From contig NC_081822.1 of the NCBI RefSeq assembly GCF_030704535.1, positions 30,587,001-30,651,000 on the forward strand: a DNA stretch of 64,000 nt, given 5' to 3'. The notes below the pieces were generated by a model. That model saw only the letters and a program-made list of their open reading frames with translations, was not told the origin of the DNA and searched no databases. Position numbers and translations under genes: made by a program. Shown here piece by piece: positions 13,013 to 22,699 of this stretch (position 1 is its first letter; every line of letters starts with the position of its first letter). This stretch comes from Vitis vinifera. Taxonomy: Eukaryota; Streptophyta; Magnoliopsida; Vitales; Vitaceae.

Positions 13013-13795
13013 ATGGATATTCCAGAATCTTCTCATGTTAATGATAATGAGACAGATACTTTTTTGAATACTGTGAGTAGGGTTATCTTCCAGAGGTGGG
13101 AAGTCTCCCTTACTATAGTAGTCAAAGATAAATTTGTCTTTGATATTATTGCTTTGATTGATTCAGGAGCAGCTGAAAATTGCCTTCAAGAAGGTCTTGT
13201 ACCTATTCCTTTGTGCGAAGAGACTAGTCAGTCTCTATTTGGAGCCAATGGCAAAAGACTTGCCATTAAGTATAAATTAACAGATGTTCATATCCGTAAC
13301 CATGACGTCTGTATTAAGTAAACCTTTATCCTTGTTAAGGATCTTAATGAAAAAGCCCTTCTAGGAATACCCTTCTTAAGCTCTATTTATCCCTTGTGGG
13401 TAGATAACCAAGGTATAAGAACAAAGCTTTTTGATAAGGAAATTCTTTTTGAATTTGCTAATCCTGTTGAAAACATCACTCGATGTGATCAAGAAATTAA
13501 TCTTGTTAGAATAGATGATCCACCTAAGATATTTGGTACCCAATTCATTCATAATCTCATTATAAATGATATTTTAAGCATTCCTTTATGCATTTCAAAA
13601 TTTCAAACTGATATTTTGAACCAAGGAATTTTAAAAGTTGTTTTCACAGCTGAGAAAACAATTAAGTATATAGCTTTTAAGTATAATTTAATTGATTGGA
13701 TTATTTTAAACCTTAATTTTCAAATCAAGATTATTAAAGGAGAAAGTTCCATTCCTAATCACTCAACTCATGAAATTTGCAGGGTTCACGAGACC
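13013..13795 (+). pseudogene. element A: aspartic protease and in-frame RNase H tail, RT absent
   Basis: The frame is the same as the upstream capsid. The retroviral-type protease is clear: IALIDSGAAENC (active-site DSG near 13160) and, after a TAA at 13319-13321, LLGIPFLSSIYPL. About 60 residues later the frame passes straight into a region that aligns with the second half of RNase H in element B (SIPLCISKFQTDILNQ against SIVLCISKFQIDLINK), ending near KIIKGESS. The whole RT palm and fingers and the first half of RNase H are missing. In the RNase H tail the catalytic Glu is replaced by Asp (DILSI against EVLSI) and the following catalytic Asp (KIDCKA in B) is lost. The frame then runs without a stop into ORF2. 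Confidence 0.85.
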
Positions 13796-15115
13796 ATGGC
13801 CCCTAAAAAGAATACCCAAGCTCCTAGCCAGAAAACCCAACCCAGTCAAGCTCCTTCTCCCCATAAAATGCTATGGAGCCAACAAGTTGAAGAAGAAGAA
13901 GCAAGACTTCATTCTTCTAAACCTATGCCTAACAAGATGATGACCTTGTACTATGATCATTCCGATCCAACTAATCCAATCAAGGCCACTCAGTATCCAG
14001 CCATTTCAAGGTCTCAGACCTTCAAGCAAGTCATTAAGGCTAATCCCTCTGAAAAGGAATTAACATCAAGCTCCTCTTTTTCAAACAAGCAAATTGTGGT
14101 GGCTGCCAACCCCACACCTCTTTCAACAAAATCAAGGTATTGGCAAAATGATTTAAATCAACCTCTTTTGGTTATTGAAAGAGAATTTTTCTCTGAAAAC
14201 CCCAGAGAAATTGCTGCAAAATCTTTTCAAGAAAATTTTCATTATCCCTCTGGTGATATTTTAAAAACAAGAGAGTTTTATGAAGCTGTCCTTACAGAAA
14301 TTGGTTCTGTTAAAATTAAGCATAATGCAGACAAATTCAGCAATATGGGTTTGGCATTCTCCACCTGCCATATCTATAAGATTCTTACTGTCAAGCAATG
14401 AGGAGGAAATCATAATCTTTCAAGGGAATTTTCTGAACCATCAAAGCCAAGGTTTTTTTAATTATTGGGATTATCAGAGAGCATGGTTTAATGCTTTTCT
14501 GATCCAAAATAGGGACTTCCATCATTCATGGATGTTCTATTTTCCATCTAAGAATCAGCTTTCTTCCTTCCCATTTTGGTTCTACAGTTAGTGGAATTAT
14601 TATGGTCCGACTATTAAGATTCTTCCTAAGCCCATCCTGGATGGCTTTGAGCTATTCAGAAGTTCTTTTGATATCCCTAGAGAACTTTCAGCTTTTCCCC
14701 CTTCACTATTCTTCTTCAGCAAATTTGGCCTTGCTTGGATAGTCCAGTGGGACTATATTATCATTACAGATGAATCAGCAGCCTTTCCATATCTGGGAAT
14801 GACCTTTAAAACAAAATGGTGGGATGCCTTAAAAAATGATGCATCTATTAATGCAGTTAAGCAGTATTTTCTCCAGAACCCCACACAAGTCTCAGCCAAT
14901 GATGATATGTCTCAGTTTCTCCTTAAAAAGCAACAGTTACAAGCCATGCTCGTAGCAGCTAAGACCCCTCAAGATTTCCAGAAAATCCTAGAAGAAGGAA
15001 GCTCAAGTTTCTCCCAAGAAAATTCTTATGTAGAGTCTGATGATTCAACAAGCTACCTTCCAGAAAATGGTGATGACTGTGAAGGAATCCTTCCTCCAAT
15101 AAGAAGGTCTAAGTA
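13796..15115 (+). pseudogene. element A ORF2, unknown function (broken)
   Basis: Starts at MAPKKNTQAPSQK, inside the same open frame as the RNase H tail, so here ORF2 is in frame with ORF1. The N-terminal third is Ser/Pro/Gln-rich. The rest holds conserved aromatic blocks (ILKTREFYEAVLTEIGS; NYWDYQRAWFNAFL; HHSWMFYF; WIVQWDYI; KTKWWDAL) and an acidic Ser-rich C-terminus. A frameshift at a T run near 14453 moves the frame by one, and TAG at 14589-14591 interrupts it. It is clearly homologous to 18831-20117 in element B. Florendoviruses carry a second ORF of unknown function at this position; I recognise no catalytic motif and assign none. Confidence 0.78.
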
Positions 15116-15259
15116 ATCATTAGCCTTTTGTCTTCCATCAAGAATATTTTACAAGCTTTGCAGTTTCTGCACCAAAAGTAGCAAGCATGTGTCTACACAG
15201 TTTAAAGCAGCCTGCCAGTAGTCTTCTCAGCCGAAAGAGGGTTTTTCAGGGGATTTCGG

Positions 15260-15500
15260 TATAAAAGTGAATCTTACTATTCACTATTCACTATTCACTA
15301 TTCACTATTCACTATTTAAGCACGGGTCTACTGTTCATGGTTACTATTCAAGATTCCTTTTTTGCCTATTTAAGGAGGTCCGGTCCTCATTTGTAAAAGG
15401 ACTTGAATTTTCTCTCCCAAGCTTATGCTCTCTCTTCTCTCTTCTTTCTCTCTCATCATGTAAACCCTTCAAGCTTTCAAGCTTTCTTCAAGCTTTCCTA
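15260..15500 (+). promoter_or_regulatory. element A promoter region and 7-bp tandem repeat
   Basis: A TATAAAAG box lies at 15260-15267. It is followed by six tandem copies of a 7-bp ACTATTC unit (15275-15317), and then TATTTAAGGAGG at 15367-15378 with a downstream GTAAAAGG, the form seen in caulimovirid pregenomic RNA promoters. The second box is the more likely core promoter. CT-rich sequence follows from about 15405, where the leader would begin. These are pattern-based calls. Confidence 0.5.
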
Positions 15501-15549
15501 CCCCTGTCCATTGTAAGATATTTCTCCTTATGTATAATATAAGTATGTT

Positions 15550-15695
15550 TTGATTACCTCCTATATGGATGGTTTTTTATTGTTTTCATTTTATTTTATG
15601 TTCTTGTACCGCCTACATGGTCGGTTTTAATTAAGTTTTATTTTTAAGTTTATGTTTTTTATTTTGTACCGCCTACATGGTTGGTTTTAAGCTTA
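15550..15695 (+). repeat. three imperfect leader repeats in element A
   Basis: Three copies of a block of the form TACCGCCTACATGGTCGGTT lie near 15556, 15606 and 15666, about 50-60 bases apart; the first is the most diverged. They fall between the ORF2 end and the primer-site end of the element, where leader structure or enhancer elements would be expected. Confidence 0.6.
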
Positions 15696-15822
15696 TTATG
15701 AACTAACAAGTTTTTGGTTCCTTCTCTTTAAATTTCATTGTTGGATATCTTTTGTATTTTCTAACCCTCTTCTTTGTTTTGAATCATGGCATAATTCCTG
15801 TTTTCATTGCATATGACCTTGT

Positions 15823-15963
15823 ATATATATATTAAATATAATAGAAAATTATGGGAGGGGTTGTAGTCAACGTTTTCAAATTGGTCACGCCATTGGATTG
15901 AAAAATTGTTGAGTCAAAATTTATTAGTCAAACCTTTGCTTCAATCACAATGAGCAAATAGTG
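15823..15963 (+). repeat. 344-bp tandem duplication, copy 2, right part
   Basis: Resumes after element A with TATATATATA and GAAAATTATGGGAGGGGTTG, and runs to GAGCAAATAGTGTG. It matches 9300-9430 with a handful of substitutions. Together with 9431-9662 it reconstructs a unit like the intact copy 1. Confidence 0.88.
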
Positions 15964-16029
15964 TGATCATGCATTTGTTCAAACTCTCAATAGTCTAAGT
16001 GAATTAAACTAATATCAAGCTTTATTGAT

Positions 16030-16500
16030 TTTTATTTGTGAATCGTCGGAAAGTAGAGGGACGCGCAAAGAGCGGAAGCACTGGAGGTGAATAAATAAAA
16101 AAATTGGGATGCCAAACTCACGCACCATCGGAAGAGTTGAACCGCAGAAGTAATCGACAATGATAGCGCGAGGCTTAGAGGAATTGGAGAGGTATTTGAC
16201 ATAGTGAAAGACATCAGAAGCACAGAGGTACAGGAAGTCGCAAAAGAGGGCAACGTGGCTTTGAGCGGGAGAAGTACTGTCAGCGGAGCGATAAGGGAAG
16301 GTGTGGAAAGCAATGGAGGGGTGGGTTTGGGAGATAGTGTGAATGTAGGAGGTGGTGGCTGGGGTTTCAAAGGGACCATTGGTGAGCAGAATAGTGATGG
16401 AGAGTGGTGGGCATATTGGTGGAGGATGAGCTTACCCAGCTCCACCATAGACACCAAATGACCCATGCCTGTGGCTGGGAATAAGAGTATTGTGTTTTGC
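16030..16500 (-). pseudogene. truncated UDP-glycosyltransferase fragment (UGT88-like)
   Basis: The minus strand begins close to the N-terminus (MGHLVSMVELGKLILHQYAH). It continues in shifted frames through sequence matching residues of the intact gene at 35270-36700, and stops after the equivalent of about residue 155 (YFPTIHK). Only the N-terminal acceptor-binding part remains, with frameshifts; the UDP-sugar binding PSPG half is absent. It lies between the tandem duplication and florendovirus element B. The DNA match to the 36-kb UGT is close, so this is a partial tandem or dispersed copy of that gene. Confidence 0.85.
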
Positions 16501-16924
16501 GTGCCTGCTTCTTGTGAGACGGAGGAGGAAGCAAAGGGACAGTTGAGGTTTCTGAGTGTAATGGATGATCAAGAAGTGGTCACTGTCACTGCCTTGCAGA
16601 GAAGCATTGGAAGGACGGGAAAGTAAAAAAAGAAAGGAAGAATTATAGGGTGTGGTATGGAAAAGGCAACCATGTTTTCAAATTTCTACAACTCCTCAAT
16701 TTGTCCATTTTAATTTCAATTATACCCTCTTCTTTATTTTTATTTTTTGTGTTTTTCGCTTATTCCCGACTTTACATTTTTACACATTACTAATATTAAC
16801 TATTAATATTATTATTTATGATATTAATATTTCAAATTATACATGTTATTATTAATATCATTTTTATTAATATTATCTATTATTTTTATAATTATTATTG
16901 ACCTTAATTATTATTATCTTACTG
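16500..16924. other. AT-rich spacer
   Basis: From 16700 it is almost entirely A/T with repeated ATTATT/TTAATATT words. No coding content is seen. It ends where the protease fragment of element B begins. Confidence 0.5.
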
Positions 16925-18830
16925 ATAGTAGCATTAATAGACTCAGAAGCTGATATGAATTGTATTCAAGAATGATTAATTCCTGTTAAATATTATGAAT
17001 AAACCGGACAAGAACTTTTTGCTGCAAATAAAGGACAATTAAAAATAGAGTTTAAACTTCAAAATGTTCATATATGTCAAAATAATTATTGTTTTAGAAC
17101 TCAATTTATATTAGTAAAAAATATGACTGAACCTTTAATTTTAGGAACTCCTTCTATTACATTACTTTACCCTTTTCAAGTAAATGATGAAGGTGTCAAA
17201 ACAACAATATTAGGAAACACCATATTTTTTCCTTTTATATATCCATTAACTAAAAAAGAAATACATCAAGTCCAAAGTGATTCAATAAATAAAAGAATAA
17301 ATTTAATTCAAAGAAAACAAACCCATATAAATTATCTATAAAAAGAAATTCAATATAAAAATGTAGAAGAACAACTTGTAGAAGAAAATGTTCAAAAGAG
17401 AATAAAAGAAATTCAAGATCTTTTTCAAAAAGAAATTTGTTCTGATCTTCCAAATGCTTTTTGGTCCAGGAAGAAACATGAGATAAGTCTGCCTTACATT
17501 CAAATTTTTTATGAATCTAAAATTCCTACTAAGGCTAGACATATCCAAATGAATGAAAAACTTTTAGAATATTGTAAACAAGAAATTGATTCATTATTAA
17601 AGAAGAAATTAATTAGACCCTAAAAATCTCATTGGAGTTGTGTCACTTTTTATGTACAAAATGTTGTTGAGATAAAAAGAGGAGCACCAAGATTAGTCAT
17701 TAATTATAAATCCTTCAATAAAGTATTACAATGGATAAGATACCATATTCCTAATAAGCAAGATTTACTCAAAAGACTACATAGTTCTGTAATTTATTCA
17801 AAATTTGATATGAAATCTGGATTATGGCAAATTCAAATTAAAGAAGAAGATAGATACAAAACTACTTTTACTGTCCCTTTTGGACATTATGAATGGAATG
17901 TCATGCCTTTTGGTCTCAAAAATGCCCCTTCTGAATTTCAAAATATTATGAATGATATTTTCAATCCTCATTTTCAATTTATAATTGTATACATTGATGA
18001 TGTTTTAGTATTTTCTAATTCATTAGAAAAAAATTTATTCATTTAAAAAAAAAATTAATGTCATTAAAGCAAATGGAATGACTTATTTTGCTTCAAAAAT
18101 GAAATTATTTCAAACAAAGATTAGATTTTTAGGACATGAAAGTTTTCAAGGAAAAACCAAACCTATTCAAAGATCAATAGAATTTTTTGAAAAATTCCCT
18201 AATGAGATAAAAGACAAAAAACAAAAAACAATTGCAAAGATTTTTAGGTTGTTTAAATTATGTTTTTTATTACTTCAAAAATTTGAGAATCATTTGTGAA
18301 CCATTATACAAAAGACTAAGGAAAGATGCACCTGCATGGACTGAGCATCATACTAATTTGGTCAAAGAAATTAAACAAAAAGTCAAACGTTTACCATGCA
18401 TTAGCATCCCTCATCCAAATGCATTCCTCATTGTAGAATCAGATGCATCTAATTTAGGTTATGGAGGCATATTAAAACAAGAATACAATAATAAAGTACA
18501 TATAGTTAGATATCATTCAGGGATCTGGTTGGGCGCTCAAATAAATTATTCAACTGTTAAAAAAGAGGTTTTATCTATAGTTTTGTGTATTTCAAAATTT
18601 CAAATTGATCTGATAAATAAAAAATTTCTTTTAAAAATTGATTGCAAAGCTGCAAAAGATATTTTACAAAAAGATGTTAAAATTTTAGTTTCAAAACAAA
18701 TTTTTACAAGATGACAAACTTTACTTTCAAATTTTGATTTTGAAATTGAATTTATCAAAGGAGAGTTGAATTCCCTTCTTGACTTCCTGACTTGGGAGTT
18801 TTTGTAGGGTAAGGATCCTTCTCCGTCCTA
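16925..18830 (+). pseudogene. element B protease-reverse transcriptase-RNase H (broken)
   Basis: The protease core reads VALIDSEADMNC (the active-site DSG glycine is changed to E), then LILGTPSITLLYPF. The RT follows with INYKSFNK, KFDMKSGLWQIQIKEEDRYK, FGHYEWNVMPFGLKNAPSEF and the catalytic YIDD box at 17990-18001 (IVYIDDVLVFSN). RNase H shows VESDASNLGYGG (first Asp near 18441), EVLSIVLCISKFQ and LLKIDCKAAKD. Stops include those after LIQRKQTHINYL and KKKLIRP (TAA near 17623), a break near 18046, and TGA for Trp at about 18712. The 5' end starts abruptly in the protease, so capsid is not attached. In a virus this polyprotein copies pregenomic RNA to DNA. Confidence 0.92.
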
Positions 18831-20117
18831 ATGGGCACTCCCGTTAGGCCTCAACTTCCTTCATCATCCAAGAAAACCAAAGCTTCATATGCCATGATTT
18901 TAAACTTTTCAAATGTTTGTCCTACTTTTCCATTACAAACATCAAATTCCTTTCAAGTTTTGAGTCCAGATTTTCCTCCTCTTCAACCTTCAAAACGTTT
19001 TATTCAAGCTTCTAAATCAACCCCTAAAAATATTGATGTACAGAGACAATCCAGCCCTAACACTATTTCAACATTACCTTCTCCTTCTCATTCTCCTTCT
19101 TTTTTTTTTTTTTCTTATAGTCAATATGTCAAAAAACCCAAAACCTTAGAAATTGCTTTCATTGAGCCAGAGTTCAATTATGAAGAGATTCCTAAAATTC
19201 TTCCTTACATCTTTCCTCGATGAGTCACCTTCAATTCTAACGATCCTTTGAAAACTCGTCAATTTTATGAGTTCATCCTAGTGGACACCGATTCAATTGA
19301 AATTACTCATGACACTGATAAAAACAATCCTCAGAGGATTGCTTTTTCCAAATGTCAAATTCTCAGAGTCATGACCATTGCTGATTGGAATCAAAAACCC
19401 TTCACTTGCAAGGCCTTTAGTCAACCTTTTCATCCCATGAGCTACAATTACATAGATTATATGGATGCTTGGTATAATATGTTTTATTTACAAAGCTACC
19501 AGCATTCTTGGTTCATCCAATTTTCAAGAAATTGTAATACCAAATTTCCTGCTTGGTTTAAAAAATGGTGGACTTTCTTTGGTCTACTAGACTCCATATT
19601 TCCTCTTGAAATTCAAGAAAAATTCAACTTCTACAAGAGCAAGACTTCATCTCAGTCTATCACTCAACCTAGACTCCTAACTTTCTGTTCGAGATTAAGA
19701 ATTCCATGGATTCTCTCATGGAATATAATCAAGAAGCAAGAGCAACCTCATCATTTTCCATTATCTCTTTCTAGAGAATTCAACATCAAATGTTGGGACA
19801 AATTCAATCATGATTTTGTATGTCAACAAAAGATTTTGCAATTAATTTCAACAAGACTAGGATCATCAAATTCAAAATATTCAACTAGTTCTTCTCAAGG
19901 ACCGACTCAAGAAGAATTCCTAACTTTGAAAAGCAAATGTCAATCTTCATTAGCAGCCGCTACTGATTTAGAGCAATATCGTCAAGGACTCATTCAAACA
20001 CTCAAACAGTTTGGAGATCAAGAAAATGAAGAAACTGAAGACACAATTTTATCAGATGATTCATACGTAGACCTTGAGTTAATCCTTTACGGAGAACCTA
20101 TGGGTCAATCCAGATAA
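18831..20117 (+). pseudogene. element B ORF2, unknown function, one nonsense codon
   Basis: The ATG overlaps a TAA in the RNase H frame (TAATG), which follows the probable ORF1 stop TAG near 18805. About 429 codons are open except for TGA at 19221-19223, probably a former CGA. The N-terminal third is Ser/Pro/Lys-rich and variable. The conserved part includes PLKTRQFYEFILVDTDSIEI, YNYIDYMDAWYNMFYLQSYQ and WFKKWWTFFG, with an acidic tail. The same blocks occur in ORF2 of element A, in the same order. Conservation in two distant viruses implies a real protein, but I recognise no known domain. Confidence 0.82.
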
Positions 20118-20464
20118 AAGATTTCAAGAATCTTTTGTACATCTGTATCTTTGTAAATTTGTTCCCTTGTATTTATCTAATAAAAAAAATAAAAAAAATA
20201 GAGAAAGAAAAGAAAAATATGTAAAGTCTGAAAGTGTGAAAAGTACGTAAAAAAAAAGAAGTGAATAGTGTTTTTTTGTCTTTCACCATGACTCAAAAGT
20301 AACCAAATGACTCAAAAGCAATGTCATGGAAAAGAAAAGAAAGAAATGAGACAAGAAGAATAAAATTTCTGCAGACTTCATTCATGCTCCTGCACTTGGA
20401 AGTGGATTCAAAAAATTTTCAAAATTGAAGACTCAAAACTACTTTTCAAGTCTGAATCCTCGTC

Positions 20465-20683
20465 TATAAATAGAGCTGCAAAATTCATCAATAGGCAGAG
20501 TTTGGAAAGAGCTTGGCAAGAGAGCGTGATAGCTTGAGATAGTGAGAAATTGAGAGTTTAAAATTTTCTTTCTTGTAATTTTCCTCCTCCAGTCTTTTGT
20601 ATTCATCACTTTGAGTCATCCCTCTGCTGTCAACAAGCTTGTATTCAACAACTCTCTATAATCAAGGTATATTCTCAATAAAC
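20465..20683 (+). promoter_or_regulatory. element B pregenomic RNA promoter and poly(A) signal
   Basis: A consensus TATAAATA box lies at 20465-20472, putting the predicted cap site near 20495-20500. An AATAAA signal lies about 180 bases downstream, near 20677. A downstream poly(A) signal read on a second pass gives the short terminal redundancy typical of pararetroviral RNA. The leader is repeated in two other fragments (22531-22699 minus; 23731-24065 plus). Confidence 0.65.
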
Positions 20684-20838
20684 AATATTTTCAGATTCAA
20701 ATATCTGTGTTTTTATGTTTAAATTTATGCAATAAATTAGACAAAATTAGATATTAAATATTTCTGTTTTTATGTTTGGAGTTCATTAGACAAAATTAAT
20801 TATTGCGTGCATGAATTGTTGTATGTCCTGGGTGCAAA

Positions 20839-20852
20839 TGGTATCAGAGCCA
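20839..20852 (+). other. tRNA-Met primer-binding site, element B
   Basis: TGGTATCAGAGCCA is the perfect complement of the initiator-Met tRNA 3' end used by caulimovirids to prime minus-strand synthesis. It lies between the poly(A) signal and the first capsid-side ATG at 21076. Confidence 0.92.
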
Positions 20853-21075
20853 CGTTCTACTTGAGAATCGAGTGGTATTATAAGTTGGAACAGTAATTAA
20901 TTACAGATTTAGTCTTGACTTAGTTCGGGTTGAATTTCCTGTGAACGGATTGGTCAGCTTGTGATAGCGGTGTTTAAGGGCAGAAGGAGTGTAAGTCCCG
21001 TGTTGATCCGCTTGTGGTGGTCCTTGTTCAGGAAATTATCTGAATTGATTAAGGATAAAATCGTGATTATTTTCT

Positions 21076-21995
21076 GTGACAATGAGTAATATTATTAGGG
21101 AATTAAGTAGAACTAGTTCTTCCAGATCTCTTAGGTCCCATGATAGTTATGCATCTGCATTAAATAATTCTGCATATGATTTAGAAATATCTTCACATAA
21201 GATAATCAGCTTTACTGCATCATTAGCTACATCATCACCTACATCATTAGTTGCATCATCATCTGCATGATTTTATAGTCATCACATAAAATTTAATATT
21301 TCAAAATTATGAAGAAATGAGTCAAATAGAAAATCAACTAAAAAATATGTCAAACTTTGTTCCAGAAATTCCTTTGCATCATCACCTACATCATCATCTA
21401 CATCATTTTATAGTCATCACATAAGATAATCAGCTTTACTGCATCATTAGCTGCATCATCAACTGCATCATCTTCTGCATCATTTTATAGTCATCACATA
21501 AAATTTAATATTTCAAAATTAGATGAAGAAATTAGTCAAATAGAAAATCAACTAAAAAATATGTCAAACTTTGTTCCGGAAATTCCTCTTTTTAAAGAAG
21601 AGTCTGAGTAAATTATTTTCTCTCATGATGAACCTCCTTTAAACATAAATACCATTAGAAAAAGAAATATTAAAAGAAATCCTTTTGTTCCTAAAGTAGA
21701 ATTGATCAAAGCAAATTATTTTTCTCCTAAAAATACTGCAAAAAGAAATTATTTTCAACAACTTCCTCCTCAAGTTAGAAATGCTTTAAGAAAACAATAT
21801 GAAAAATATATGCAACAAGTTAGGATGACTATTCCTTTTTTCCTTTGGTTTTTCAAATATAGGAAACCCCTTAAAAGAATTGCAACATTAACTTTAAGAA
21901 AAACAATAGATAATTCTCCACATAATAAAAAATTATTAGAGCAACAAAACTCAAATCCAGAAGAGTCAAGTAAAGAATCAAAAGAAGAGTAAAGG
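21076..21995 (+). pseudogene. element B ORF1 N-terminus (capsid side), internally duplicated
   Basis: Starts with MTMSNIIRELSRTSSSRS about 225 bases after the primer site. A low-complexity Ala/Ser/Thr/Pro stretch encoded by CATCATCACCTACATCAT-type repeats follows. A segment of about 212 bp is duplicated (TTTTATAGTCATCACATAAA at about 21270 and 21482). After stops the frame continues to 21702-21992 with YFQQLPPQVRNALRKQYEKY, which aligns with the segment just before the capsid in element A. There is no room for, and no trace of, a movement protein between start and capsid. The piece ends at an inversion point near 21995. Confidence 0.75.
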
Positions 21996-22293
21996 GAATT
22001 TCCAGAACAAAGTTTGACATATTTTTTAGTTGATTTTCTATTTGACTCATTTCTTCATCTAATTTTGAAATATTAAATTTTATGTGATGACTATAAAATG
22101 ATGCAGATGATGATGCAACTGATGATGTAGGTGATGATGCAGTTAATGATGCAGTAAAGCTGATTATCTTATATGAAGCTCTTTCTAAATCATATGCAGA
22201 ATTATTTAATGCATATGCAGAACTATCATGGGACCTAAGAGATCTGGAAGAACTAGTTCTACTTAATTCCCTAATAATATTACTCATTGTCAC
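21996..22293 (-). pseudogene. inverted copy of element B ORF1 N-terminus
   Basis: Reverse complement of about 21076-21390 at high identity, starting with the same MTMSNIIRELSRTSSSRS at 22293. It forms a back-to-back inverted repeat with the plus copy around 21995. It lacks the 212-bp internal duplication seen on the plus strand. Confidence 0.85.
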
Positions 22294-22518
22294 ATAAAAT
22301 AATCACAATTTTATCCTTAATCAATTCAGATAATTTCCTGAATAAGGACCACCACAAGCGGATCAACAAGTGACTTATGCTCCTTTTGCCCTTAAACACC
22401 GCTATCACAGGCTGATCAATCCGTTCACAGGAAATTCAACCTGAACTAAGTCAAGACTAAATATGTGATTAATTACTGTTCCAACTCGTAACACCACTTG
22501 GTTCTCAAGCAAAATGTG

Positions 22519-22699
22519 GCTCTGATACCATTTGCACCTAGGACATACAACAATTCATGCACGCAATAATTAATTATGTCTAATGAACTCCAAACATAAA
22601 AACAGAAATATTTAATGTCTATTTTGTCTAATTTATTACATAAATTTAAACATAAAAACACAAATATTTGAATCTGAAAATATTGTTTATTGAAAATAT
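22519..22699 (-). other. inverted primer site and leader fragment, element B
   Basis: GCTCTGATACCA at 22519-22530 is the primer site on the minus strand. Leader sequence follows to 22699, where it is fused to truncated RT across the 11-base shared word ATATTTTCAAT (22689-22699 in reverse). Confidence 0.88.

Larger units (their letters stand above)
9663..15822 (+). mobile_element. endogenous florendovirus-type pararetrovirus, element A (RT-less)
   Basis: A near full-length caulimovirid unit of about 6.16 kb. The left edge is a mutated initiator-Met tRNA primer site: TAGCAGAGCC against the consensus TATCAGAGCC. The right edge returns to a TA run. Gene order is leader, movement protein, capsid with CCHC finger, aspartic protease, RNase H tail, ORF2, promoter/leader. 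There are no LTRs, which argues against an LTR retrotransposon. The arrangement of an ORF1 polyprotein plus a separate ORF2 of unknown function fits Florendovirus. Reverse transcriptase is missing altogether. Three nonsense codons within MP-capsid, two more downstream, and a frameshift and TAG in ORF2 show it is inactive. Both flanks are TA microsatellite, as reported to be common for florendovirus loci. Confidence 0.88.

Noticed and set aside
20465..21075. LTR retrotransposon because of a TGGTATCAGAGC primer site
   Set aside because: No paired LTRs or integrase. The gene order with ORF2, and promoter plus poly(A) signal upstream of the primer site, fit a pararetrovirus.
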